Assembly (NCBI RefSeq): GCF_026340565.1
Contig: NZ_JAPEPB010000001.1
Location: 2,418,001-2,482,000 of the forward strand
Source: Kitasatospora sp. NBC_01287
GTDB taxonomy: Bacteria > Actinomycetota > Actinomycetes > Streptomycetales > Streptomycetaceae
Direction of reading: 5' to 3'
DNA: 64,000 bases
Shown: positions 25,980 to 35,700 of the stretch, in pieces
How positions within the stretch are numbered: the first letter of the stretch is position 1
Layout: every line of letters begins with the position of its first letter
Notes under the pieces: generated by a model
Databases searched by the model: none
Seen by the model: the letters and a program-made list of their open reading frames with translations, nothing else
What the model was told of the DNA's origin: nothing
Translations under genes and position numbers: made by a program

Positions 25980-26028
25980 GGTCGCGAATCCGCCGGTCCG
26001 CACCCCGGCGCTCCGGCATGCTGGACGG

Positions 26029-26571
26029 ATGCACGCAGTGACACCGGCGGGGCGCACGCACACCGTCGTCGACAGTCCCTACGGCCCGCTCACCCTGGTG
26101 GCCGAGGACAGCCACCTCGTCGGCCTCTACATGGCGGGCCAGCGCCACCGCCCCGATCAATCCACCTTCGGCGTCCGCCACTTCGAGCCGACCGACCCGC
26201 CGTTCGCCGAGACGGCCCGGCAGTTGGCCGAGTACTTCGCCGGCCACCGCGACACCTTCGACCTACCACTGCGCCTGCACGGAACCCCCTTCCAGCGACG
26301 CGTCTGGGCCGGCCTGCGCGAGATCCCCCACGGCCACACCTGGACCTACGCCGACCTCGCCGCCCACATCGGCCACCCGACCGCCTCCCGCGCCGTCGGC
26401 CTGGCCAACGGCAAGAACCCGATCGGCATCATCGTCCCCTGCCACCGCGTCGTGGGCGCCGACGGCAACCTCACCGGCTACGGCGGCGGCCTGGACCGCA
26501 AGCGGCGACTGCTGGAACACGAACACGCGCTGCCTGCGGGCGCCGGCGTGCAGCAGGCGCTCGCCTTCTGA
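26029..26571 (+). CDS. ogt: Methylated-DNA-[protein]-cysteine S-methyltransferase
   Basis: This 180-residue protein has the active-site PCHRVV with the acceptor Cys, inside IGIIVPCHRVVGADGNLTGY, and the DNA-binding helix-turn-helix with TWTYADLAAHIGHPTASRAV. It transfers alkyl groups from O6-alkylguanine to itself, repairing DNA. The N-terminal Ada-like domain is the short form found in Ogt. The start ATG lies 50 bases after the LysR gene, so the two may be co-transcribed. No Ada regulator domain is attached. Confidence 0.95.
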   Translation: MHAVTPAGRTHTVVDSPYGPLTLVAEDSHLVGLYMAGQRHRPDQSTFGVRHFEPTDPPFAETARQLAEYFAGHRDTFDLPLRLHGTPFQRRVWAGLREIPHGHTWTYADLAAHIGHPTASRAVGLANGKNPIGIIVPCHRVVGADGNLTGYGGGLDRKRRLLEHEHALPAGAGVQQALAF

Positions 26572-27006
26572 CGCTCCGCCAGGCACGCTGCGGCGAGAGC
26601 ACCACACGCGATGCGGGACGCGGTATCGGTTGGCACGGCTGCGCTGAGCCCGCAGAGTGGCAAGAGCTGTCGGGTTGATGCTCCCACCGTCAGATCATTG
26701 ACCACGGCTGACGCTGGTTGCACGCCCCTTGCACAGGGCCCACTCACACCGTGCGCTGCCCGCTCGCCGCCTGCTGAATTGCTACCCGGACGTCAGAACA
26801 TAAACCACGGCGGTGAACACCTCCCGGTCCTCCAGCCCCCGCGGTCCCACCACCATGGCGGCGGCCCGCGAACGACGGGATCAGCGCCCCCGCACACACA
26901 GGCCCTCCGGCACCAACCACTGAGACAGATCAACCCCGTGAGCCCCATCGTGCCGCAGATCGTCGAGCCACACATGAGACACCTTCTCACCGAAGAGTCG
27001 GGAGTG
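26572..27006. other. Gene-free stretch before the toxin region
   Basis: Over about 435 bases no reading frame has actinomycete codon use, and I see no tRNA or clear hairpin. The sequence becomes less G+C-biased toward 27000, so this may hold the boundary between ordinary chromosome and the accessory toxin region. Confidence 0.5.
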
Positions 27007-28311
27007 TCAGCCGCGGCGGCGAAGGAGGAGCTCCGCGTCCGCCTCGCGGCCAGCCAGACGGCCGGCCTCCCGCACCTGATCAGCAGTCATGTAACGGGCA
27101 AGATCGATTGCCTGATGGATGCCGTCCGCATTGCCACGGTCAAGCATCGAGAGAAACCAGCGAATAGCCTGGACGCCATCGACCGAGGTGCCGACCCCTC
27201 CCCGGTACCAGCAACCGGCCACAAACATGGCCGGAGCATGGCCTGAAGCAGCTGCCCTCAGGTACCACTGAAAGGCCTCCGCATCCTGATCGACGGCCGA
27301 CAACTCATCACCCAGCAGGGCACACGCCTCAGGCACTCCCGCCCGCGCGGCGATGCGAAGCAGCCTCAGGTACTCCTGGCGATCCGGCTCGACCCCATCG
27401 CCCTTCTTGTAATTCACTGCCAAATTATGGGCGGCATAGGAGTCGCCGCCTTCGACCGCTTTTCCGAGGTACGAATTGGCCTGGACAAGATCTTTCGACC
27501 CGCCGATCCCTCTGGTCAGCATGAAACCCATTCCGCGCATAGCTTCCGGCACACCGAGGGCAGCAGCCTCGGAGAACAGCAATCGAGCCCGGACAAGATC
27601 AGAGTAAGTGATCAGCAGAATTCCCGCCAGAAGCGCCTTGGCGTCTGCATCTCCCGCTTTCAGCTAGTTCCTCGATCAACGGCGCCAGAGCCAAAAGCTG
27701 AGCACGTGCCCCGCCGCCCCCCAGGCGAGCCGCATGCACAAGCCAATTCCCTTCCTCGACGAAGTCACCTCGCCGACGAGCCGCCTCAGCCGCGTTCACC
27801 AACGACTGAGCCGACTGGCCTTCCGGGTACGGACGCCAGGGGCGGGAACGGTCAGGCATTCCGTCCGGCTGGAAGACATTGATCGCGTCAGGGTCAGTTA
27901 CATAAATCGTCTGACCTGGCATCCTGGATCTCTCTGCGAACCAATCAATACAATTGTCGCACATTTCCCTGGAGACTGAGATCGGATCATCCGGGTTCAG
28001 TGTCGATGCCTGCTTCTCAGCGTGCGAAAGATAATACGAACCTGAACCCGCCTCATTATCCAGGAAGCCGTTCTGGGTTCGATTGATCCCCATCTCATCC
28101 TGAATCTGAAGAACCTGCTCGAGTGTGGCCCGATCAAATCCCGCAGGAACTTCATCTGCGTACGCACTCAGCACCTGCACCGAGCCGGCTTGGGCTGCCG
28201 TCTTCTTTGCTTCAAAAGGAGGAAATTCGACATCGTCCGGACGTGGTGCCGCGCGAAGAGCAGCCGACGTCGGGCATTCGTTGTGCACCAGGATGGAAAT
28301 TTCTCCGGCCA
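27007..28311 (-). pseudogene. Orphan polymorphic-toxin module: deaminase-like domain plus Sel1-type repeats, frameshifted
   Basis: Read leftward, the module starts directly at a direct-repeat copy with ISILVHNECP, the end of a pretoxin region (the LVHN that normally follows a HINT-like domain); no RHS body is attached. Next comes a deaminase-like domain with the zinc motifs HAE (YYLSHAEKQASTL) and CxxC (REMCDNCIDW), and then helical Sel1/TPR-like repeats (ARAGVPEACALLGDE, AASGHAPAMFVAGCW). The frame breaks at a GGG run (plus strand about 27653-27655): removing one base joins EELAESG to DADAKALLAG. So it is a one-base frameshift in one protein, from decay or a sequence error. Without a start codon and with the break, it is probably silent unless recombined behind an RHS gene. 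The A+T content is higher than in neighbours. Confidence 0.75.
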
Positions 28312-28380
28312 GACGACGGCGACGACCCGCCGCTTTGTCCAGCACCCGTCCGCTGGCGTTGCTGTCAACTACTGCCGTCA
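28312..28380. repeat. 69-bp direct repeat, left copy (putative att site)
   Basis: It matches 32195-32263 at 66 of 69 positions. The plus strand contains what was the 3' end of an integrase gene (codons for DDGDDPPL...APVR), with the stop TGA changed to TGG here. Its minus-strand side adjoins the orphan deaminase module. It is the likely left attachment site of the element. Confidence 0.8.
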
Positions 28381-28388
28381 AGACCCGC

Positions 28389-28423
28389 AGAAGCCCCGCC
28401 GGACACACTCCGGCGGGGCTTCT
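28389..28423. terminator. Hairpin terminator, 15-bp perfect stem
   Basis: AGAAGCCCCGCCGGA (28389-28403) pairs perfectly with TCCGGCGGGGCTTCT (28409-28423) around a 5-base loop. It sits 117 bases beyond the stop of the minus-strand immunity gene and 8 bases from the direct repeat, so it ends the toxin-immunity operon. Confidence 0.88.
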
Positions 28424-28539
28424 ACATTACAACCAGACCGATATTCCGAACCCATTTCGGAGTCCACCGACGCACTCAAATCAGCGGATTATCCAATGAG
28501 CTCACCTAGTATCACCAAAACAGACTTGAGCTCCGCGTC

Positions 28540-29004
28540 CTACGACCGAGATCGCTCGATAGTGATCGGCTCATCCGAACCCAAGTAGAGGATATATCCA
28601 GCCTCTTCGTCCGACACGTCGGCAATGGGGCAGACTCCGAGGCCCCAAGTCGGCCTAGGTATCCATCCGAAATCAGCCGATGGAACGTATTCGTCAATAG
28701 CCATCACCTGCACCTCAGTGGGCGGAATGCCAATCATGCACGAATCGCCAGCCGACAGCTCAGAGGGATCGGGCTCCAGCCTCCACGGCATGTTTCGCCA
28801 CTCCCAATGATCAGGATCGCGGGGGAATCCGAATGTTCCATCCCAGCGAGCCCTTGACTCAGGATCGACCTCGCGCCACGGCCACTCAATAAAGATCCGA
28901 GTGGCAGAGCCCGAAGAGATCTGCACGTCAACAGGCTCGCACGAGATGCTGAGGCGATCACCGATGGCGAACCCTTCGGCCCGATCATGCCTAATCCTGC
29001 GCAC
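28540..29004 (-). CDS. Probable immunity protein of the orphan toxin module
   Basis: The 154-residue product is acidic and begins VRRIRHDRAEGFAIGDRLSI, then IFIEWPWREVDPESRARWDG and YVPSADFGWIPRPTWGLG, with no signal peptide. GTG 29004 is chosen because GAGGG lies 10 bases upstream and it starts 3 bases after the toxin stop; TTG 29013 is possible. I do not recognise an immunity family. The call rests on its place directly downstream of a toxin tip, its small acidic character, and a terminator after it. The A+T content is raised. Confidence 0.65.
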   Translation of the reverse strand: MRRIRHDRAEGFAIGDRLSISCEPVDVQISSGSATRIFIEWPWREVDPESRARWDGTFGFPRDPDHWEWRNMPWRLEPDPSELSAGDSCMIGIPPTEVQVMAIDEYVPSADFGWIPRPTWGLGVCPIADVSDEEAGYILYLGSDEPITIERSRS

Positions 29005-29006
29005 AG

Positions 29007-29450
29007 TTACCAACCCTCAGACCAGAACAGCGAGAACGGAGATTTATCTGCATTGCCGCCACGATATCCGGCACCCCCGAACACGAGCCCCTTCGAATCG
29101 AGGCGGCCGTAGCAGATGTCCCAGCAGATTTCATTCGGCCCCAAATTGTCCAAGATAGTTTCCTCTGCATTCCCTCGTCCTTGGACAAATTCTTCTCCGG
29201 GGCGCAACGTCCATCCGGACGGCATAGGGCCACCACCGTTGATCGCGATCCTATTGGTCCACGTCCTGGTCTCCGTGTTAAAGACACCCATCACCGAAGT
29301 GGTCCCGTGCTGATCTGCATTCGGATAGTCGTTACGCGCACCTTGAAGTTCCTCAGCCCTACCTCTAGCAACCTCAGCGTCTGCTTCGGTGGGGCCGCAG
29401 ACATTATGCACGAGGACCGGCGTGGTGCCCGCCAGCACATAGCACGTGTG
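29007..29450 (-). pseudogene. Orphan toxin tip with deaminase-like motifs, no RHS body
   Basis: The open frame begins right after an in-frame TAG (29451-29453) with HTCYVLAGTTPVLVHN, the end of a HINT-type pretoxin domain, and runs 148 residues to TAA. The toxin part has GRGNAEETILDNLG and EICWDICYGR, which resemble the HAE and CxxC zinc motifs of deaminase toxins, but His is replaced by Asn and the Cys spacing is three residues, so activity is uncertain. It ends KSPFSLFWSEGW. No start codon or secretion body is attached, so it looks like a displaced C-terminal module that could be fused to an RHS gene by recombination. Its immunity gene follows by 3 bases. Confidence 0.65.
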
Positions 29451-29541
29451 CTACGCGACCCCTCTCCACCTGCTTTTTCGCAGGTCAGCGGTGGTTTGAC
29501 GGTCCGTCGGTGTCCGTGGATGTGCGCTGAAGTCCGTGGTT

Positions 29542-29565
29542 GTTGCCGTCGCTACTGCCGTCAGA
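29542..29565. repeat. Short third copy of the att-like core
   Basis: This 24-base segment matches the 3' end of the 69-bp repeat (gap of one base, one substitution, sharing GTTGCCGTC and CTACTGCCGTCAGA). It lies exactly where the truncated rep begins, next to the orphan toxin tip, so it may mark a past recombination junction. Confidence 0.55.
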
Positions 29566-30712
29566 GGCGACTACACCGGAGCGGTGCTGTGGAACGCCCC
29601 ACGCCCCCGCCCTGTGGGCCCGCTTCACCACCCACCTCCGGCGCGAGATCGCCCACGCCGCCGGACTCACCCAGCGCACCCTGCGCCACCACGCGACCCT
29701 GTCCTACGCCAAGGTCGCCGAGTACCAGAAGCGCGGCCAGATCCACTTCCACACCGTCATCCGCATCGACGGACCCACCGGCCCCGCAAGCGCCCCGCCT
29801 GCCTGGGCCACCACCGCGCTCCTCGACCACGCCGTCCGCGCCGCCGCGAAGCGGGCCCGCGTCCGGCACCAGCACCGCTCCGCGTCCGGGAAGACCGACG
29901 GGATGCAGCCGTCGGAGTCCACGGTGTTCCGGTTCGGTCGGCAGATCGATGTCCGTGCGATCCGCAGCAGCGACTTCACCGGCGACGCCCCCGTCACCGA
30001 CCGCCACGTCGCCGCCTACATCGCCAAGTACGCCACCAAGGGCGCCGAAACTGCCATCGACACCCTCGACCGCCGACTGCGCTTCCTCGCCGAACTCGCC
30101 CGGCACGACCTCACCGACCACGCCCGCCGCATGATCCACACAGCCTGGCACCTCGGCGCTCAGCCCCAGCACACCCACCTCCGCCTGCGCCAGTGGGCCC
30201 ACATGCTCGGCTTCCGAGGCCACTTCTCCACCCGCACCCGCCACTACTCCACCACCCTCACCCACCTCCGAGCCGAACGCACCGCCTGGCGCGGCCGCCA
30301 AGATGACACCACCTCTGCCTCGACGCCGCTCGACCCGGCAGCTGTTGGCCGACACGACGGTCAGGAACCGACCGGTGAGGGCCAGCCGGTCACTGACCGG
30401 CACAGTGACCGCGACGACCGCGCTGACCTGACCGCCGGTCACACCGACCCCGGCCCCGGTCACCACGCCGGTCGCCGCGCGAAGGACGGGCGATCCGGCG
30501 GCGCGGACACGACTCTGGTGATCTCGCACTGGCAGTACGCCGGAACCGGCCTCCTGCCCGAACTCGCCCACCTCGCTGACCTCCTGGCCACCACACCGCG
30601 CCCTCGGCCCAAGCAACCGAGCCGCCCCCGGCAGGCGCGGCGCGCCAGTGACCCGGCCGGTCACACCACCGACCCGCTGACCACCGCCGTCCAGACGGAG
30701 GCGAGCGCGTGA
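29566..30712 (+). pseudogene. Replication initiator (RepSA type), truncated and frameshifted
   Basis: The visible sequence starts inside the protein with GDYTGAVLWNA and continues, after a frameshift at a CCCC run near 29597-29600, as HAPALWARFTTHLRREIAHA, then YAKVAEYQKRGQIHFHTVIR and VAAYIAKYATKGAETAID. These are the conserved parts of the RepSA/pSAM2-type rolling-circle initiators of AICEs (the HFH motif binds metal). The N-terminal half is missing, its loss coinciding with the third att-like core at 29542. The C-terminus ends in a Thr/Pro-rich tail and overlaps the xis start (GTGA). The gene is non-functional as seen. Confidence 0.82.
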
Positions 30713-30894
30713 CCGCCGAGGCCGAACTCCTCACCGTTCCCGAGGTCATGGCACGCCTGAAGATCAGCCGCTCCACCGTCTACGCCCTCATTCGCACCCG
30801 GCGACTGGCCTCGATCACCATCGGCCGCGCCCGCCGCATCCCCACCCACGCCCTGACCGCCCTCGTCCACCACCAACTCGGAGAGGCAGCCTGA
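30709..30894 (+). CDS. xis: Excisionase (Xis), MerR/HTH_17 type
   Basis: This 61-residue protein starts at GTG overlapping the rep stop. The winged-helix motif reads LLTVPEVMARLKISRSTVYA then LIRTRRLASITIGRARRIPT, the standard HTH_17 excisionase of pSAM2-type elements, which bends att DNA for excision by the integrase. It is the only intact gene of the element, overlapping both neighbours. Confidence 0.85.
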   Translation: MTAEAELLTVPEVMARLKISRSTVYALIRTRRLASITIGRARRIPTHALTALVHHQLGEAA

Positions 30895-32239
30895 TGACCA
30901 CCGCCCCCGACACCAACCCCGCCCCGCCGGTTCGCGCCGCGCCCGCGCCAACGGCGACGGAACCGTCTACAAGCGCAAGGACGGCCGCTGGGAAGCCGCA
31001 GGCTACGTCCTCACCCCCGGCGACACCCGCAAGCGCGTCCGCGTCTACGGCACCACCCGCAAGGAAGCCCTCGCCAAGCTCACCGAGAAGACCGCCGCCA
31101 GCAACCGCGGCTTCCCTGTCGTCACTGCTCAGGGCAGCCTGGCCGCCTACCTGACGTACTGGCTGGAGAACGTCGCCATCCACCAGCTCCGCGAGACCAC
31201 CCACACCCGCTACACCGCCTGCGTCAACCAGTACCTCATCCCCGGCCTCGGCAAGAAGAAGCTCGCCAAACTCACCGCGAAGGACGTGCGCACCTGGCTG
31301 AACGGGCTGCGGATCGTCTGCCAGTGCTGCGCTCGCGGCATCGACGCCCGACGCAAGCCCGACGCCCCGGCCGGCCGCCGCCCGCGCTGCTGCGCCATCG
31401 GGAAGTGCTGCCACAAGTACCTCTCCCCGCTCACGCTCGCCTACATCCACTCCGTGCTCAAGTCCGCCCTGGAGCACGCCGTGCGCGAGGAGGAGATCCC
31501 CCGCAACGTCGCCCGCAACGTCCGCACCGGCACACCCCGACCCCGCCGCTTCAACCCCCTCACGGCCCACGAGGCCCGCACCTTCCTCGCCTCCGCACAG
31601 AGCCACCGCCTCCACGCACTGTTCGAACTCGCTCTGCGCACCGGACTCCGCAAGGGCGAACTCCTCGGCCTGCGCTGGGAAGACATCGATCTCGACAACG
31701 GCACCGCCAGCATCCGCCGCACCCTCCAGCGCACCGGTACCGGTGGCCTCACTACCCTGCCGACCAAGACGATCAGCTCGGAGCGCCGCATCGCCCTCCC
31801 GGCCGCGTGCGTCGCCTCGCTCCACGAGCACCGTGACCGACAGGTCCATGAGAAGCAGCAAGCCGGCGCCGAGTGGGTGGACAACGGCCTTGTCTTCACC
31901 CGCCTGGACGGCCACCCCATCGAACCCTCCACCCTCACGCGGCGCTTCAACGCCCTGCTCCGCTGCTCCCGCCTGCGGGCGATCCGATTCCACGACCTGC
32001 GGCACTCGACCGCGACGCTCCTCCTGGAACAGGGCGTCGAACTCGTCGTCATCAAGGAACTCCTCGGTCACGCCCACATCGGCGTCACCGCGACGGTGTA
32101 CGCCCACGTCCGCCTCCGCCTCCAGCGCGACGCCATCGACCTCCTCGGCCGTACCCTCGGCCTCGGCAAGCCCTCCGAGGCCACCACCGGCCCCGACGAC
32201 GGCGACGACCCGCCGCTTTGTGCAGCACCCGTCCGCTGA
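30894..32239 (+). pseudogene. int: Tyrosine integrase, N-terminal frameshift
   Basis: ATG 30894 overlaps the xis stop, but the expected start of the protein (RANGDGTVYKRKDGRWEAAG) is in another frame; they join only by a one-base deletion or two-base insertion near 30935. From there the frame is open to 32239: a SAM-like core-binding domain, a Cys-rich insert (CQCCARGIDARRK, RCCAIGKCCHKY) typical of pSAM2-type integrases, and a catalytic domain with R (GLRKGELLGLRWED), HDLRHSTATLLLEQ, GHAHIGVTATVYAHV: all of R-H-R-Y. Active sites are intact, so only the start is damaged; an internal start could rescue a shorter protein. The 3' end is inside the direct repeat. Confidence 0.82.
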
Positions 32240-32263
32240 CGTTGCCGTCAACTACTGCCGTCA
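32195..32263. repeat. 69-bp direct repeat, right copy (putative att site)
   Basis: It overlaps the last codons of int, including its TGA stop, and matches 28312-28380 at 66 of 69 positions. Location at the int 3' end is typical of AICE att sites. Sequence homology begins a few bases before (CCGGCC) on both copies. Confidence 0.8.
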
Positions 32264-32272
32264 GACACCCAA

Positions 32273-32307
32273 GAGGCCCCATCGGAATCGGTTTCCGATG
32301 GGGCCTC
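32273..32307. terminator. Hairpin terminator, 15-bp perfect stem
   Basis: GAGGCCCCATCGGAA (32273-32287) pairs perfectly with TTCCGATGGGGCCTC (32293-32307), loop TCGGT. It serves int on the plus strand and the RHS immunity gene on the minus strand. Its sequence differs from the hairpin at 28389 but the position relative to the repeat is the same. Confidence 0.88.
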
Positions 32308-32348
32308 AGAAGCGACCCTACTCAGGTATGCAGGGAATCCTTAACGCC

Positions 32349-32750
32349 TCACTCAATCTGTCCCCAGTTCATTTCCGGACCTGGTGGCCACTCTTGTCCA
32401 AAGTCGAACAAGGTCTCATCGTCGAAGTCCCGCACGGCTTCCCTCCAAGATGGACGGCCACCCACGACGAAGCCACAGAAATCCTCACTCGAAACGAGAT
32501 AGAGCGACTGCAACTTATCGCCGATGCTGAACTTCTCAGCTGCCTCGGACGCCTCCTTAGGTGAAGGTCGCCAAATCTTCACCCCCTTCATCCTCGGCTT
32601 CAGGAACATTACTTCGACATTGCCGACGTAGATCTCGATCCTGGTACCGCCATCATCACCAGGACTCGGGTTGCTACGGAGCAACATCGTGCGATGCGAG
32701 GGGCTGAAGCTCCAGATCTCAAACAGCCTGTCCGACTCATAAGTTGACAC
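32349..32750 (-). CDS. Probable immunity protein for the RHS toxin
   Basis: The 133-residue soluble protein begins VSTYESDRLFEIWSFSPSHR and continues TRIEIYVGNVEVMFLKPRMK, KFSIGDKLQSLYLVSS, ending FGQEWPPGPEMNWGQIE. GTG 32750 shares one base with the TAG of the RHS gene (TAGTG), so it is coupled to it. Acidic composition and this position define an immunity protein; I do not recognise the family. The A+T content is raised like that of the toxin tip. A hairpin terminator follows. Confidence 0.75.
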   Translation of the reverse strand: MSTYESDRLFEIWSFSPSHRTMLLRSNPSPGDDGGTRIEIYVGNVEVMFLKPRMKGVKIWRPSPKEASEAAEKFSIGDKLQSLYLVSSEDFCGFVVGGRPSWREAVRDFDDETLFDFGQEWPPGPEMNWGQIE

Positions 32751-35700
32751 TACTGACCTGCCAAACCTCTCAGGGCCGCCCAGTTGGGCTCTTGAACATC
32801 GGCTGGCGCGCCTCTCCAATAGAACTGAATAGACGACCACGACCTACCGAGGTCACTATCCACACTATTAAAGTAGGCGTTTCGGCCAACGACACTCATC
32901 TCCCACGCCGTGCCATATCCGCCCTGTGCGGCACCCTTCAATCCAGCTCCTACCCCTCGGATATAGGCATTTTGGAACGCCTCTTCTGGCGTTGCGCCAG
33001 GGAGCCCATCAAGCGTGATACTCAGCCTGGTGTCCGGACTTCCAGCAGCTCGCATCACACCGTGCATCCACTCCGGAATCCCACCCTCCCCGATATCTCC
33101 AAAGTTACTGTCGTTGAACGTATGCGCTCCTGCGTCACCCGCATCTCGCAGGGCCCCGGCCAATGCGTCCGAATGCTCTCCTACGCCAAGGACAACATGT
33201 TCGCCATCGGGTCCACAAGAGTCCGTCTGGGCGGCATCCACGGTCCCCTGCACCGTGCTTGAGGCACTCGCCGCGGGGTTGGAGTCGGCCTGGATCTGTA
33301 GCGGGTTGGTCGGCGAGTCGCCGGGGGTGGAGGTGGTGTTGCCCGGCTGGGGCGTGATGGTGTTGTTGGCCGCCTTGGTGGGCGTGCTGTTGTCCATCGG
33401 TCGGACGGTGTTGGAGGGCGTGCGAGCGGCCTGAGCCGGGTCGACGAAGCGCCCGGAGCGGGATTGCGTGGTGCCCCTGGCGGGCTGGGCCCTCCCCGTA
33501 GTGGTCGTGGAGCCCCGGGAAGTGTTGCCGGACGTTGAGCCTCTGCCGCCGCGTCCGTCACCCCCGCTGTCACCAGTGCCATCCCCAGTGGTACTGACCG
33601 TGTCGTCGGACGTCGTGTCCGCGTTCGTGTCCTGCTGCTCGACCTCCGGCTCGTTCTCGTCCTCGATCCGCTGGTCTTCCTGGATCTCGTTCTCGTGCAG
33701 ATTCCGCTCGGCTTCGACTTCGCGCTCCGCCTCGAGCGCCCTCTCGTTCGCCTCCTCCAGCTCCGACTGCCCGTCATCCGGGCTGGAGTACGTGTGGTCG
33801 CCGGCCTCGACGCTGGGCGCCTTGCCGTCGAAGCTGCCGTGGGGGCCTTCTCCTGCTTCGCCTTCGGCTCCCGGGCCGTCTCCTCCCTCGGGTGACAGGC
33901 CGCCCGCAAAGCCGCCGCCCTGGGGTTCGATGTCGTTGTGCCCGGAGCGGTCCACCGCGTCGAGGGGGTGCCCGGCGCCGTAGGCGTACCGGTCGGCCTC
34001 CGCCGCGGTAGTGGGAGCCAGGGTGGCGGTGTCGCGACTGGTGAACGAGCCCGCCGAGGGGTCGTACCAGCGTGCGGCAGTGTTGAGCAGTTTGGTGCCG
34101 GGGTCGGTCCAGTCGTCCTGGTAGCCGATCGAGGAGGTGGATCCGGCGGCGGCGAGAACGGCGCCCCAGGGGTCGAAGCTGGTGGAACTGGCGAGGGTCG
34201 AGCCGGTGGCGGTGTAGGTACCGACCAGGTCCTCGTGGGAATCGCTGTAGGCCAGGACCGGTCCCGCAGCGGTCGTCAACGCGATCAGGTTGCCGCCGGG
34301 GTCGCGCTCGTAGCTCGACGTCCCGTCAGAGGTGGCATCGTCGCTGGTGCGGTCGTAGCTGAAGGTGGCGCTTCCCGTCGCGGCCAGACGGCCGAGCGCG
34401 TCATAGCTGTAGCTGCTGGTGCCGTTGGTGACTTGTTGGTCGAACGCGTCGAAACTGACCTGGGTTGTTGCTGCCGACCTGGTCGTCGCGGTCAAGGCTC
34501 CGCGAGCGTCGTAGGTGAAGGTCGCTCCGCTGGAACTGACCCGGCGGTCCCGGTCGTCATAGGTGCTCGTGGTCGGGCCGGATTGGGTCAGGTTTCCGTC
34601 GTTGTCGTAGCTGTAGCTCGTTGTCCCCGAGTTGCCGGTCCACGAGGTCAGGCGGCCCGCCCAGTCGTAGCTGTAGGAGTTGGCTCCGCTCCCGACGGTT
34701 CCGGCAGTGGTCTTCGAGGTCGTGTGCCCGGCCGGGTCGTACCCGTACGCGATGGACGCCTCAACTGCGCCCCCCGGGTTGGTGAGCGTGTCGCTGACGA
34801 TCCGGTGCAGCCCGTCGTAGCCGAAGGTACGGGTGGCGGAACCCGCTCCGGCGGAGGTCGAGACAAGGTCACTGGCGCTGTCGTACTGGTAGGTCTTCTG
34901 AGTACCGGTCAGTGGATCGGTGAGTCCGGCGAGGCGATCGTCAGCGTCATAGTTGAAGGTCGCGGCCCCGGCGCCGTCGGTGCGCGAGGTCATGTTGCCG
35001 AGGGCGTCGTACCCGAAGCTCGACACCCCGGCAGCACCGGCCTGGCCGAGCACCAGGCCTCGGTCGTCATAGGTGTACGTGTTGGTGTCGCTGCCGGCGG
35101 TGGCCGAGGTCAGGCGACTGTCGAGGTCGTAGCCGAACGTGCGCGTCGCGGTCGTGGCCTCGGCGCCGGCCCCGCTCTGCGAGGTCTTGCGGCCGTCGGC
35201 GTCGTAGCCGTAGCTCTCGCTGACCCCACCGGGCTGGGTGTCCCTGACCACCTCCCCGGCCGCGTCGTAGGACAAGGTATAGGTGCCGTCGGCCGGATTG
35301 GGGTAGGCCGCCGTGGGCGGTTCGACCGTCGACTCGGGCAGGCCCATCGAGTTGAACGTGTAGTAGACACTCGCCGGGGCACCGCCCGCTGTCCGCGTGT
35401 GGGTGTACTGGGTGCGGTTGCCCGCGGCGTCGTAGCCGAACGACGTGGTGATCGAGCTGCTGGCGGTGACCGGCTGGACCTGCTGAGTCAGCTGGTCGTC
35501 CGCGTCGAAGGTGTAGGTGCTGGTGTGCCCGTCCGCGTCCGTGGCGGTGATCGCGTTGCCGTCCGCGTCATAGGTGCCGCTGCTGGTGGACAGCACCGTG
35601 GAGCTGTCCTTGTCCAGGTGAGTGGTCGCGGTGGTGCGTCCGGCCTGGTCGAACGCGAAGGCGGTGGCGGTGCCGTCGGGCAGGGTCGTGCGGGTCAGCT

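Larger units (their letters stand above)
28312..32263. mobile_element. Decayed AICE (pSAM2-like) bounded by a 69-bp direct repeat
   Basis: The element is bounded by 28312-28380 and 32195-32263. On the plus strand it carries a truncated rep, an intact xis and a frameshifted tyrosine integrase, in the order usual for actinomycete integrative and conjugative elements. Transfer genes (tra, spd) are missing. On the minus strand it also contains an orphan toxin module and its immunity gene. It lies between an RHS toxin gene and a second orphan module. No tRNA is found at either end, which is unusual for AICEs. The boundaries are inferred from the repeat. Confidence 0.7.

Noticed and set aside
26572..27006. 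A tRNA as the attachment site of the AICE
   Set aside because: No cloverleaf or conserved T-loop could be found here or at the 69-bp repeats.
27734..28588. Plus-strand ORFs inside the orphan deaminase module and repeat
   Set aside because: They run opposite to the motif-bearing frame and include the mutated integrase tail, with no recognisable product of their own.
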